Positions 22,831 through 34,679 of a DNA stretch of 64,000 nucleotides are shown piece after piece. Location: assembly GCA_006384855.1 (NCBI GenBank), contig VCJN01000053.1:1-64000 (forward strand), in the 5' to 3' direction. A program made the position numbers and the translations under genes. The first letter of the stretch is position 1; the number at the start of each line of letters is the position of its first letter. The notes beneath the pieces were generated by a model. The model saw only the letters and a list, made by a program, of their open reading frames with translations, made no database searches and was not told the origin of the DNA. This DNA comes from Tetraselmis striata. Lineage: Eukaryota; Chlorophyta; Chlorodendrophyceae; Chlorodendrales; Chlorodendraceae.

Positions 22831-23520
22831 GGCGCTCGGAGGCTTGGTTGTCAGGCCTCTGTGGTCACAGCAGAAGTCCGGTTCAAAGGTTTCTGCAGTG
22901 AGGCGGGTGGGGGGCGGGGTCGCGCCCCCAATGAGCCAGTGGTCGATGGGCGTGTTCGCTGGAATGAACGTGGGCACTTCGTGGTGCCATTGCATCATGC
23001 CGGCGTCCGCCAGGGGCTGTATATGTTTTTTGTTGGGGTGCGTGGCTGTGATCGGGAGATGGAAGTCTCCTCCTACGACGTGTGGGGAGCCAGCCTTCGT
23101 GGTAGTCTCGTTGGTGGAGACGATGTAACGGATTACTTCATCGTATTTGGATTTCTCGGGCGTTTTGCGGAGCTGCGGGAGGTAGGTGCCCGTAAAGTAT
23201 GTGGTCCGGTTGTTTGTGGCAGTTAGGCGAAGGACAAGGACGTATGGGGTAAGGTGGGCCGGGATTGGAAGCGCCTCCGTGCTGGCATAGGCACCTTTGC
23301 GGACCGCTATCATGAGTCCTGCCGTCCTATGGCCTTCCTGCGAGACGAGGCATGGTCCCATGAATATTTTGTATCATGGGAGGAGGAGGCGCCAATCTCT
23401 GCCGAGGTTCGGACGTTTTGTTTCTGTGAGTATCATTACGTCCGGGCAGTCCGTGAGTAGATATGTGTGCACGTCATAGAGGGTGAATTTCGAGCCTCTG
23501 AGGTTGAAGGATGTGAGGGT
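22830..23520 (-). pseudogene. LINE AP-type endonuclease
   Basis: TSFNLRGSKFTLYDVHTYLL and CPDVMILTETK give the N-terminal Asn and the metal-binding Glu of exonuclease-endonuclease-phosphatase enzymes. After a frame change come HVVGGDFHLP, TPIDHWLIGG and CCDHRGLTT, which match GDFN, IDY/W and SDH. This enzyme nicks target DNA to prime reverse transcription. Confidence 0.75.
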
Positions 23521-25464
23521 CGCCGGGGGGGTCGGGGGGTGTGGGATGTGCAGATGTGGGGGGGAGGCGGGGAGTGGATGGTAGTCCGGGGTCGGGGTCG
23601 GTTGGGTTGGAGAGTGGCGGGGCCTGGGGCGGGTAGATAGGCAGGCGGTGCCATTCAGATGTCGGGTCGGTGGCGTGTGGGCGAAGTCTAGCTCTGAGGT
23701 GTAATCTGTCTCTATATGCGTTCGATGGTCTTCGCGCGGAGTGTCCTCGACGTCTTGCACAGTGCTCCGCTGAGAGTGGGGGCCAAGGCGGCCATGAGTC
23801 GGAGTAAAGATGGGCATGTGAGGGCATGTACCGAGTCCGAGCGAGGCGGGGGCGTGGGTGGTATAGCGGCGGTGGGACCTGGTGGTAGCCGTCGGCTGGA
23901 ATTGGAGGTCAAACATGTGGGACTTAGCTGCGGCTTTCTCTCTCAAGGTTAGCAAGGCCCGGAGCGGGCTGAGATCGGCACGGGTGGTGTATTGGTCGGT
24001 TGCGTTCCGGTTCCGGAGGGGGCGGGCGTGGATTCTGCGGCGGGTCGGTTCTTTGATCCTTTGGCGGACCGAGGCGGGAGCCGCGGGCCGTGTGTTGCTT
24101 TTGTGGTGTGCGATGGGCCGACGTGCGGACCCCAGCGGGACGGAGGGGCCGTCACGGGGGTGTGAGGGCTGCGGTTGGGAGTTGGAGGTGTGGGGCAGGG
24201 CTCCCGTGTGAGGGGGCGGGTTTACTGTGTCTGTGGGGTCAAGGAGGCGTTTGTTCGGGCGGCGTACACGGGCGGGGGCTGACAAGTGTGGTCGAGGGTG
24301 GGCAACTGTGGGGGGGTGCGCGGAGGGTTTCGGAGCTTTCGAGGCACGGACTGGAATTTGGGTTGGAAGGGGCGTGGGACGGTTTCGTGTGGCCGTTGCT
24401 TCCGAGTCGCCTAGTGAGGAGGATGTGGGAGCGGGCACCAGGGGTCGTTTGTTCGGTCGAGTGGTGGTCCGGGTTGGTGAGGTTGGGATAACGGCGGTCC
24501 GGGCATGTGACCGCGGGCCGCCGCTAGGTGCAGATGGGCGGGTTCCGTGTTCCCGATGGAACCGCCACGAGGGGAGCGGTGCTCCTTGTGTAGCCAAGCG
24601 CCACATGGCTTTGTGCATGGCGTAGACATATGTTCGCGGGTGGCACCTTATTGTGGCTGGTGGGACGTCGGTCATGAGAGCGGAGATCATCATTAGGCAC
24701 TGGGTGGCACATGATCATGCATGGGGAGTACCCATCTGTTTGACGGGGGGGGGGAGGCAGATAGTCAACCGACTAGGAAGCGGGGGGGGGGGGGGGGGGG
24801 GGGGATGGGGTATTTTGCAATCGGTGAAAGTTTTGGATCATTCGGCGTATTGTGGGGAGAAGCCATGGTGGGGGAGGGGTGTGGAGGGGGTCCAACCATG
24901 TCCATGCCGTGGCGGTGAGGGATATTACGCCGAAGTGGCTATGGTCCTGCCATACCGGAATAAGGGTGCTGTGGGTGTCGGTAGTTGGACCATTGCCGGG
25001 GGGGGGGGAAGTGATCCCGGCGCGTCCACTGTGATGGAAGCCCGGCGGGGTGATATCGCTGGGTTTGTAGTATATCCGGCGATAGATTCCAATAGCGTGT
25101 CCTGCGGCCTGCGCAACGATTGTCCATAGGGTATGTATGTGGCCCAGTGTTGTGGAGTATTGGTACTGGCCCGGGTACAATGCTTGCAATTCGTCTACAT
25201 TGAACACCCCCGTTGGGGTGCTAACGGGGGCTGAAGGTGGCAGTTGTGCGATCTGCGTAAGTTCGCTAGGGTCTGCCTCATATATAGTTAAGGTGGCACC
25301 AGCTAGACCATACTGGATGGCATGTGTTCATTGGGCAGGGGGTGTTGTTGGCGGCGCTTGGGTCCCTGGGCAGTGTTCGGGGGCAAGGTCGATTGGCGTT
25401 TTGGGAGGGGAACGGGACTGTCTGATTACATAAGAGAGGACGAGGGAAGGGGACAAGGGGGTTA

Positions 25465-28400
25465 CTATTCATCGGCAAGTGGGGCGGCCTGGTTGTGGCC
25501 TGTGGATGCCGCCTCAGAGGGGTAGGCCGTAATGTGGGATGGGAGGAGGAGTGAGCCGTCTGCTGCGGATGTTGTCTCCCTGCTGGCCGCTAGTTTAGCG
25601 CTGGACAGGAGGCCGGTGCGCAGTGGGGTTTGATGGCGGAGATCAGCAATGGGTGTGCAGGCGGATTTTGATTTCTTGCTGATGCCCCCGCCTCCTGTTG
25701 ATGTGGATTTGGTGGTTGGTCTGAGTGCGAGAAGTGCGTGCTTCGCTGACCCTTTGCCTGGGGTTGTGCGGACGCTTGTCTGACATGTCATTGTGCGATG
25801 GGGTGCCACAGCTTCCTTGCCCTTAGCCAACATGCTAAGGCGGGTAGCCTGCGCTGGGGTGGGATAGTCCGCGTCTATCTGCTCGCCCCCGTCGTTGGGG
25901 TGGTTAGTGGTTTGCTGACCGGTATCGCCCTCCGGCGGCACTGCATGGGGATCCGGGTGCGGCTGTTGTGGGGCGTTCATGATGTTGCCCTGAGGGCTAC
26001 TAGGGCCGTTGTCCATCTCTGTGTCCTTTGTTGCGGTGGCCGCTGCTGGCTGCGCGGGTGTGAGGGCTGTGTTTAGGGGGTGTGTCGGGGGTTGGGCGGC
26101 ATCCGCTGCCGGCTCCACATGGATGCGGGGATTTGCTTGGGATGCGAAGGCGGTTTGCAGGCTGCGAGGGAGTGGCGGGGTGCCGTCTCTGTGGCGGCTG
26201 GAGGCAGGGAATGTGGCGCCGCTCATGGCTGCAGCTGCCGTTGCTGGGGGGTTTGGATGTGGGTCTTGGTGGGAGGGGTTGGTGTGGGTTCCTGGGTTGG
26301 TCGGGTTGATGATAGAGGTATGGTCGACGGCGGTTGGGTTGTAAGGGTTCTGGGGTTGGGCTTGGCTTTCGGGTTGATTGGGGGGAGCTGCCATTGGGAT
26401 GGGATGTCGTGGGCGATAAGGTGTGCAACCCAGGGGTATAGTGTGTGCAATTATCTCGGGGGGGGGGGGGGGGGGGCGCGGTTCTTGGTGAGGCGGTAGG
26501 GAGGAAGGGGGTGGGGTCCGTGTGGGGCGGGATGTGGGCATTGGCATACTGGGTGAGGGCATCGGTGTAGTGCCCCCCCAACATTGATTTGCGGTAGGGG
26601 TTGACCGTGATGTCTGCATGGGCGTGCAGCATGTCGCCTCTATACGGGTAGGTGTGGGCGAGGAGAACTGTCCAAGGCTCGTGGGACGCCGCTACCAGAA
26701 GACTATAGAGCTTAGGGGAAACTAAGATGATATTTGTTGAGGTTTTCATGGCTGATGTGAGGCGGGCTTGGCCTGCGCGGAACCATGTACCGTCTGGGAA
26801 GGAGAGCAGTGGGCTGGGGTGGAGAGTGGGAGTGGGGGCATAGGCAGATAGGTTGTATTGCAGGATGTTTGTGATTTTATGAAGTATTTTAGGCAGCCAG
26901 TGGTGGTCCGGGAGGACGCCTGTGTCTGGGTTTGGGCATGGGAGAGTGAGGAAGGACCGGGATTGGATGAGGATGCCGGTTTGCAGGGCCAGGTGCCACT
27001 GTGCCTTCCATTCTCCGGGGGTTGCTTTCTGTGAGCACGGGAGGGGGGGCGGACTGTAACGGTGATGGTGGAGGCTGGTTGTTGGGGGTGCTGCAGAATA
27101 ACCGGTACTGAGGATGTCTGCATGTGTATGGGGTTGTGGGGGAGGATGGGGGTGGTAAAGGAGAGGGAGGGGGGTTGTGCGGAAGTGGCTTTTGTTGTCC
27201 TAACTTATCCGAGGGGCTGAAGGGCGTCGGCTAGATCAATTAGTGCCGCCACAGCCTCCGGCAGGTCCGAGGCTTTTGCCGCTCTGGCTAGTGCGTTGCT
27301 GTGTTCAGGGCGGCTGAGATCTTGCACAAGCGTGGCAAGGAGGGCCTCGCTGAGCAAGTGGACAGCCTCCGGAGCTGAGAGGCCCTCGAATGCCGCGCTG
27401 GCGACCTGAGTGTCGCGTGCTGTGCGTGCGGTGCCTGCTGCCGGCAGCGGCCTACGCGCGAAAACTGGGATCTGTGTGCGCAATATTGCTTCCAGCTCTG
27501 TGTCGTCCGATACGTGCGGCATGGGGTAGCGGTGTCGGGCCATGGGCAGCCACACCCGGGTCCTTCGGCTAGAAAGGCGAGGAGTGCGTCTACATGACTG
27601 CCGGCTTTCAAACGTATTTCTGCGTAGTGATAGCCAGTGCGTGCGAGTCTGGAAGGGATCGATGGGGGGTGCGCCGGCGCTGTGTCCCACACGAGTGAGG
27701 GGCGGGTGCCTAGCGGAACGATCTCCATTGCGTCCAGGGTGCCCAGGCTGAGTGTGCAGCCCTTACCTGCGCGCTCCAGTAATTGCGCTGCCAGTAGCTG
27801 GCGGTATTGTTCCGCTGCGTTATGCTGGGGGTTTGGGCCGGTCGGCAGTACTGAATACGTAATGTAGTAGCCTGCCCGCGGGTGTGGATCGCTGTACTGA
27901 CCTGTGAGGAGTAGCGAGTCGAGGTGGCCCCCTCCGGACGGTAGAGTCAGCGGGGCTTGTAGCGCTGGGGCTGTTGTCAGGATGTGGGCAGCGCCGCAGA
28001 TGTTGTGTGGGAACGCTGATGCAGCTGAGAGTCTGGGTCGGTAGATAAGTCCGGGCGCCGCGTTGGATAGCGGGGCGCCGCGGAGCATCGCGCGGTTTTT
28101 TATCCCGGGATCCGCAGCGGCGGCGGCCCAGGGGGTTTTTGGAAGGGAGGTCGTCCAGTGTTTGAAGGGATTTGCCCCCTGATCGAATAGCTATGCCCCG
28201 GCGGGCATAGAAGCGAGAGCGGTCGCGACACATGTCCATGGATGTAGGCGCGGCGTGGTGCCGGTACTGTGGTGGCGGCGGCGGCGGGTGTGGCTCATCC
28301 GCGGGGCGACTCGCAGGATGGTTGTCGGCCGGATCGAGGCGTCGTTCCGCTGCTGCGCGTTCTTTGTGTGTGTGTACTGTACGTGAGTATTGTTCCGCGC

Positions 28401-28580
28401 GCGGGTGTCGCGGGTCGTCGCGGTGTTTTGAATTACGAGTTCGGCTGTCTGTCGCCGCAGCGACTAGCCGGATCAGAGTTTCCAGTCCACGCCGAGCAGC
28501 CCGCGGGCGCTTTGGGCGTGGATCAACCGAGCCACCGTCTCCGTGGGGAGGTGGAGCAGTGGTTGGCGTCGACATCCCGC
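25465..28580 (-). pseudogene. LINE ORF1-like region, proline-rich
   Basis: Several overlapping minus-strand frames are coding-like: MSTPTTAPPPHGDGG from about 28575, then YSDPHPRAGYYITYSVLPTG (27288-28088), SAPEAVHLLSEALLATLVQD (27205-27690) and a long Pro/Ala/Thr-rich stretch (25465-26749). The frame moves between them, so the region is either decayed or made of more than one product. No RNA-recognition motif or zinc knuckle was recognised. G tracts at 24782-24803 and 26459-26476 interrupt it. Confidence 0.5.
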
Positions 28581-29982
28581 AGGAGTCGTGCGGCCTGGGG
28601 GTGAGGGGGGCACGCAACCCCCCTCCTCTGGGAATCGCGGAGTGTTGGTCCTTTTTCTTACTCAAAAATAATAGTTTTGTGTGCGCTTGTACGTACCAGT
28701 ACCAGTCTGTGAGGGAAAGTAGAGAGTTCTCTATGTGCAACTTCGACCCGTTGCTCGGGTAGGCGTCTAGCTAGGGCGGCGCCATATTGCCGTCCATTCA
28801 CATTGGTGGGGTATGTTCCGCAAAGGAAGCGCGGGCGGACTGAGGCAGTCGAGGCGTCCCGCCCTGCCCCACGCCCCGTACGTGGGCCTCCGCCACCAAC
28901 CGAGATGCCGTCTCAAGCGTGTGGTAGTGGTTGTTGTGATTGGGGGGAATATGGTGGATGACGCGAGGCCATCGGAGGTTGCGATTCGCGCTTCGATCGG
29001 GGCGCATGGGTTTTTTTGTGTGGGCATGCGGGGCTCAGAGGCCTTCCCCGTTTGCGTTCATGTAGTCTTCTTCTTCGACCAAGTCGTCGAGCTCGGCGGC
29101 TGAGTCTGGTTCTTCGTCGGTCATCCGCTCGTCATCCCTGGGGAGCGCGGGTGAGGGAGATGGAGTGAGGGAGTGGAGAGGGCCGCCCGTGCTGAGGGAG
29201 GCAATTCTTTTTGCGATGCTGATGCGTCTGCGGGGAAGCTGCGGTCCATTCGATCGACCGCTTCTTGGACAAGGAGGGTGCGGCGGACAGCCTCAGGGGA
29301 TGTGTCTCTGGTGGTGAGGTTTTCCGGGAGGCGGGGTCTGGCCTGCGGGGAGCTTCCGGAGTGGGGGGAAGGCAAGACCGGAGTTGACCGGGCGGGGGGG
29401 AGGTTGTGTTTGTGCGCCACGCGTCTCTCCTGGGGACCGGGGCCACGCCACGAAAAGCACAAGTCGCGTTGGGCGGCGGAGCTGCCCCCCGGCGCGCGCA
29501 GCTGCTTGTGTTGTCACAGATGAGATGTCGTGACATCGGAAGCGGGTTGGCCGGCGTAGAGGCCCTTGTAGCCTACGCTGGCCCGTTACGATGCCTATGA
29601 TGTCGGAGCGAGGGTGACGACGAGGCGGCCGCCGCTGTTGCACCACCGACGGCCGCCGAGGTTCCAAACCCGGAGGCGGACTCTGGTAGTTACGGCCACC
29701 ACGAGACGTCAAGCACGCCAGGTGGTAAAGCTGCCCCCCGGCGAGCAGCTGCAGGTTGTCGTGGTCCTTGTGCCGACGTTGCAGTGGAAAGCGTCGGAGA
29801 CGCGCCGGGACGAGATGCGCAAACGCATCCCACTGCGACCACATTACCACATTCCCGAGGGGCCGTCTGTCGTTGCCTGATGTTGTAAAGTATGTGCGCG
29901 GCCGGACGACTCAACACCGGGTGGATGAACCTCGGTGAAGACTTGTTCAGCCTCTGTGACCCTCGCGCGCACAAGTACACGA
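28581..29982. other. Unassigned GC-rich region
   Basis: There are coding-like frames on both strands. One minus-strand frame ends in an acidic tail (MTDEEPDSAAELDDLVEEED, about 29023-29120). A plus-strand frame (29614-29880) contains KLPPGEQLQVVVVLVPTLQW. This may be further LINE 5' sequence or an older insertion; I recognise no domain. Confidence 0.35.
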
Positions 29983-30200
29983 AGCCACTGCCGAAGGCAG
30001 CGAGCTCGAGGATGGCAGACGAGTTGTTGGTGGCTGTCCTAAGTAGCTCCCCGGCCGGGAGCGCAGGAATCGCGGGCGATGGGGCAACCCGTACTGAAAC
30101 CCGATGGTACCGTTACCTAACCGGTTAAAACCACTAACAGAGCGTACGGTGGCACTAGGACAACTAAATTGTTAGAAAACCCCATGAACACGTTTAGATA
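29983..30200 (+). mobile_element. Internally deleted (MITE-like) derivative of the hAT element
   Basis: Positions 29988-30130 match 15073-15215 (CTGTCCTAAGTAGCTCCCCG, GGGCGATGGGGCA, GTACTGAAACCCGAT). After CCGGTTAAAACCACTAACA the match jumps to 16917-16985 (CGTACGG..CACTAGGACA, GAAAACCCCAT, AACACGTTTAGAT). About 1.7 kb of the longer copy is absent. A short derivative made of the two ends is the usual form of a non-autonomous hAT. Confidence 0.75.
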
Positions 30201-31064
30201 ATGTCGAGGCGGCCGTCCCGGCGGTTATCACCCCTTGGTAAGCCATGTGGACGAGTTGAAAATGGTGCGCCGGATTAGGGGCGATCTCCCGCGTCTCCGG
30301 ACGACTCGATGGTGCCCATTTGAGTAGCCCACTCTTGTTAGTTGCCGCGCCCGCCGAGTGTGCTAGGAATGGTATCACAGCGTAGTTTAGAGCCAATAAC
30401 TCCAACGCTAGCCCATTTAGTGATCACTAAATGGGCTCGAGCCTCTGACCGTCTTTGTTGCTGGCCAAACGAGCTGATAACGGGGTGGCGGTCCTAAGGC
30501 AATCAGCGGCCGGGTGCGCCGCCGACAGAGGGGTCTCTCCATGACCGCATACGCCGACTGCAGCAAGTCCACCCCACCAACCTCAACGCGCCACATATAG
30601 CGTCCTAAGACTGCTGTTAGAAGCTTTTAAGATGCGGCAGCGAGATCGAAGGCCGCCGTGGGGTGACGCACATGCCCCCGAGTAGCACAGCGTCAAGTTG
30701 CGGCGAGAGTTGTCTCCGAAAATGACCCATCGGTGGGCCGGATGTCTAACCCCGGCAACACCGCACACACCGCAAGCACCCCCCCCCCCCCCTCCCGCAA
30801 CACCCCCAACACAAAGTTTGGTTATCTTGTCTTGGCGATCGTCCCAAAACTTGGGGGTGTCCCGTGATTAGAGCTATGCCTTGGTCAAGGGGGGGTTGTT
30901 AAAGAATTCTTTGATTAGAAACGGCGGTATGATTATATATATATATCTAATGATATTTGTATTACAGACACATCCAGCGCTACTCGTCGCTGCTACGAGT
31001 ACGGGTACTCGCACTGCAGCGGGGAGGGAAATTGAGCTACAGAGTTTAGCGGGAATGGGACAAG
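30201..31064. other. No gene; contains a perfect 28-bp palindrome
   Basis: AGCCCATTTAGTGATCACTAAATGGGCT occupies 30410-30437 and is its own reverse complement (positions 1-14 AGCCCATTTAGTGA). A GCCCATTTGAGT relative occurs at about 30316 and another at about 15038, near the proposed hAT left end. A C tract lies at 30779-30792. No coding region was recognised. Confidence 0.5.
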
Positions 31065-31135
31065 ATTATAGCGTAAACGGTAGAGGCCACTATACTTCAC
31101 TTATGACTCACTGAAAATGGGACAATTTACTAGCT
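31065..31135 (+). repeat. 71-bp inverted repeat, left copy
   Basis: Starts ATTATAGCGTAAACGGTAGA and ends GACAATTTACTAGCT. The reverse complement is present at 37679-37749 with a single mismatch by eye (TTATGACTC versus TTTTGACTC). Confidence 0.85.
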
Positions 31136-31350
31136 TTAAACCCTGTGCAGGTTTTTAGGGTTCGCGTGTACTGGCACAAAGTACATGATCACTTGGTGGC
31201 GGCGGAACGAGGCAAAGGCGGCGGGTCGAGGCAGGTTCTCCGAAGGTAGGTAGGTAGGTAGGTTGCCGCGAAGTCGAGGCAGTTCTCCGCCTCCCACACC
31301 TGTCTAACAGTTCTCGTTGAAACAAGTAGGAAGTAGGGCTGCGGGGTCAG

Positions 31351-31844
31351 TATGGGTTCCCCATTGCGGGCTATACACGAACTTCGCGCTGCACTTGGAG
31401 AGGTGCGGGAACTCATTCAAGATCATGAGGGAATGTTGAGTAGGGAAGTTCTCGAGATGGCAACAAGTTGTATCGGGTTTGCCGTCGGGTATGCCCGTCT
31501 CCTCGCGTGGGGCAGCCTTGCGTGATGTTGCGACCTTGGAAGAGTCGTTAAGGGGGGGTGGCCAGCGCCCCCCTGCGTCTTTGGCCGAAGTAGTGGCGTT
31601 TGAAGAGGGTGCCGCAGGCAGCCCCGGTATGCAAGGCAGCGCTAAGCGTTCCGACACGGCAGTTGCAGGGGCCACACGGCCCACCCCGGCTGGGGCTGAG
31701 GTACAGCCACACCATATCGGTCACTGGCTTCCTGCCGAAGACGGCCACACTGAATATTCCGACTACAAAGCGGTCAAGTCGGTAATCTCAGGCCTCTCTA
31801 CTAATTGGCGGTTCTTGTATGCCTCGGCGGCTACAAAGGTATGA
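31351..31844 (+). CDS. Two overlapping short reading frames, unrecognised
   Basis: 31351-31527 encodes 58 aa (MGSPLRAIHELRAALGEVRE and then a hydrophobic LEMATSCIGFAVGYARLL) with an amphipathic helical look. 31479-31844 (121 aa), in another frame, ends HTEYSDYKAVKSVISGLSTN. The pattern Y-x-x-[IV]-K-S-[AV]-I-S-x-L-S recalls the N-terminal helix of algal tyrosine recombinases, but the catalytic domain is not seen. Whether they are joined by splicing is unknown. Confidence 0.3.
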
Positions 31845-31906
31845 TGCCCCTCCTCAAACAATTTCCGCGTGCAGGTAGTTGTCACCTGCGGTTGAACCAA
31901 CGGATA

Positions 31907-34300
31907 CATTGCAGCAAGGCCGCCCACCTTGCGACTGGCGTCGCTTCTTTTGAGGCCGGTTGCGACTATGCGGCAGCAAGGCGAGGGGGTACGTCGCTCG
32001 TGCACCTAGCAGTCGGGGGGATGTGGGTAGGTTGAATACGCGATGGCGACATAAGTAGCAAGCCATAAAAATGCAAAGGTGGACAACAACATTATGTCGC
32101 AGCAAGGCCGACCACCTTGGCGACGTGTGTCGCTTCTTTTGAGGGCGGCTGCGACTCGTTGGCGGCGGGCAAGGAGATGCGTCGCTTGTGCCAGCTTTTG
32201 CACTCGGGGGCTGTGGGTCGAATGTGCGATGGCGACATTATAATTAGCAAGCCGAAAACTGAAACAGCCCAGCATAGCCTTACCTCGCAGAAAGGCCGCC
32301 CACCTTGCTTGGCGACTCGCGGCGCCTCTTGCAAGCCGGCTGCGACTCGTCGGTAGCAAGGCAAGGTGGTGCGTCGCTCGTGCCAGCTGTTGCACTTGGG
32401 GGCTGTCGGACGAACGTGCGATGGCGACATAATTAGCAAGTCGGAAACTAACTAAAACAACCTAGCATAGCCTTACAACATCGCAGTAAGGTCACCCACC
32501 TTGGCGACTCCCGGCGCCTCTTGCGAGCCGGCTGCGACTCGTCGGCAGCAAGGCGAGGGGGTGCGTCGCTCGGGGGCTGTGGGTGGAACGTGCGATGGCG
32601 GCATAATAATTAGCAAGCCGGAAACTACAGGAGCCTATATCCCATAGCCTCACATCACAGCAAGGCCGTCCACCTTGGCGACTTGCGTCGCTTCATTTGA
32701 GGCCGGCTGCGACTCGTCGGCAGCAAGGCGAGGGGGTGCGTCGCTCGGGGGCTGTGGGTCGAACGTGCGATGGCGACATAATTAGCAAGCCATAAAAATG
32801 TTAAGGTGGACAACAACATTATGTCGCAGCAAGGCCGACCACCTTGGCGACGTGCGTCGCTTCTTTTGAGGGCGGCTGCGACTCGTTGGCGGGGGCGAGG
32901 AGATGCGTCGCTTGTGTAAGCTTTTGCACTCGGGGGCTGTGGGTCGAATGTGCGATGGCGACATTATCATTAGCAAGCCGAAAACTGAAACAGCCCAGCA
33001 TAGCCTTACCTCGCAGAAAGGCCGCCCACCTTGGCGACTCGCGGCGCCTCTTGCAAGCCGGTTGCGACTCGTCGGTAGCAAGGCGAGGGGGTGCGTCGCT
33101 CGTGCCAGCTTTTGCACTCGGGGGCTGTCGGACGAACGTGCGATGGCGACATAATTAGCAAGTCGGAAACTAACTAAAACAACCTAGCATAGCCTTACAA
33201 CATCGCAGTAAGGTCACCCACCTTGGCGACTCCCGGCGCCTCTTGCGAGCCGGCTGCGACTCGTCGGCAGCAAGGCGAGGGGGTGCGTCGCTCGGGGGCT
33301 GTGGGTGGAACGTGCGATGGCGGCATAATAATTAGCAAGCCGGAAACTACATGAGCCCATAACCCATAGGCTTACATCACAGCAAGGCTGTCCACCTTGG
33401 CGACTTGCGTCGCTTCATTTGAGGCCGGCTGCGACTCGTCGGCAACAAGGCAAGGGGGTGCGTCGCTCGGGGGCTGTGGGTCGAACGTGCGATGGCGACA
33501 TAATTAGCAAGCCATAAAAATGTTAAGGTGGACAACAACATTATGTCGCAGCAAGGCCGACCACCTTGGCGACTCGCGGCGCCTCTTGCAAGCCGGTTGC
33601 GACTCGTCGGTAGCAAGGCGAGGTGGTGCGTCGCTCGTGCCAGCTTTTGCACTCGGGGGCTGTCGGACGAACGTGCGATGGCGACATAATTAGCAAGTCG
33701 GAAACTAACTAAAACAACCTAGCATAGCCTTACAACATCGCAGTAAGGTCACCCACCTTGGCGACTCCCGGCGCCTCTTGCGAGCCGGCTGCGACTCGTC
33801 GGCAGCAAGGCGAGGGGGTGCGTCGCTTTGTGGCTGTGGGTGGAACGTCCGATGGCGGCATAATAATTAGCAAGCCGGAAACTACATGAGCCCATAACCC
33901 ATAGCCTTACATCACAGCAAGGCCGTCCACCTTGGCGACTTGCGTCGCTTCATTTGAGGCCGGCTGCGACTCGTCGGCAACAAGGCAAGGGGGTGCGTCG
34001 CTCGTGCCAGCTTTTGCAATTGGGGGCTGTTGGGTCGAACGTGCGATGGCGACATAGTTAGCAAGCCGAAAACAACAGAAGCCCAGGATAACCTTACATC
34101 GCAGCAAGGCCGCCCACCTTGGCGACTGGCGTTGCTTCTATTAAGGCCGGCTGCAACTCGTCGGCAGCGGGGGCAGGGAGTGCGTTGCTCGTGCTAGTTT
34201 TTGGAGTCGGGGGCTGTCAGTCGAACGTGTAATGGCGACATAATTAGCAAGCCGTATAAAAACACAAAGGTGCACCACAACATTATATCGCAGCACGGCC
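31907..34300 (+). repeat. ~182-bp satellite array, main block
   Basis: Monomers share GCAAGGCCGCCCACCTTGGC, GGCCGGCTGCGACTCGTCGG, GGGGGTGCGTCGCTCG and GCGATGGCGACATAATTAGC. The last box occurs near 32041, 32228, 32419, 32593, 32768, 32953, 33142, 33316, 33492, 33677, 33850, 34045 and 34230, a mean spacing of 182 bp. A higher-order repeat of about 725 bp (four monomers) is visible: 32089 and 32819 start identical monomers, and so does 33539, where the block is one monomer short. Long stop-poor frames on the minus strand (repeats of ATHPLALLPTSRSRP) are a by-product of the repeat. Confidence 0.9.
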
Positions 34301-34650
34301 ACCCCCCCCCCCCATCCCTCTCCACCCTGCCTTCCATCCCGCCTTTTCCGCATCTCTTACAATGGGCATGGTGGTTGTCGCGCCTTTAGCCTCCGAGCCG
34401 CTGGCATCCGGCACGCCCTCACCACCGCCTAATGCTAGCGCCAGTCTATAGAGTGTGGCTGCCGACGCGCCGGCTCCCTGCCCGCCGCTCTCCCCCGCGT
34501 GGCTATCGCTAGGCGTAGGCAAGCCCTCGGCCGCATCGCCAGCGGCAGCCGCCAAACTCGGCGACATGTCTGCCGCTGGCGGGCCCTGCCCCTGACCCGC
34601 CACTTACTGCGTATCGGCCCAGCTAGGTCCAATGGCCAGGGCCGCCACGC
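34020..34650 (+). repeat. Segment duplicated at 36480-37140 (left copy)
   Basis: A variant monomer (GCAACTCGTCGGCAGCGGGG), the TAATGGCGACATAATTAGC box, a C tract and about 290 bp of unique sequence (GTGGTTGTCGCGCCTTTA to GACCCGCCACT) recur about 2.46 kb to the right. Its minus strand reads DMSPSLA then ESGGQGAGASAAT in both copies. Confidence 0.8.
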
Positions 34651-34679
34651 GACGTACGAGAGCGTTTGGCATGCGGGTT

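Larger units (their letters stand above)
18138..28580 (-). mobile_element. Dualen/RandI-like non-LTR retrotransposon (LINE), internally deleted
   Basis: Read on the minus strand, the order is an ORF1-like basic/proline-rich region (28575 to ~25465), an AP-type endonuclease (23520-22830), the start of an RT module, an RT ADD block (about 21840), a PHD-like finger (21321-21205), an NPEY-containing module (20551-20150), RNase H (19995-19570), a CCHH finger (19232-19190) and a PD-(D/E)XK restriction-like endonuclease (18860-18600). The 3' end is a short GAAATT-type tandem at 18138-18157. Known Dualen elements of Chlamydomonas carry this rare pair of endonucleases. Most of the RT palm is missing and several frame changes occur, so this copy cannot be autonomous. 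The 5' boundary is uncertain: related minus-strand coding continues to about 28580. Confidence 0.8.

Noticed and set aside
29614-29880. Plus-strand ORF with KLPPGEQLQVVVVLVP as a ribosomal or regulatory gene
   Set aside because: Short, no family motif, overlapped by equally long frames on the other strand.
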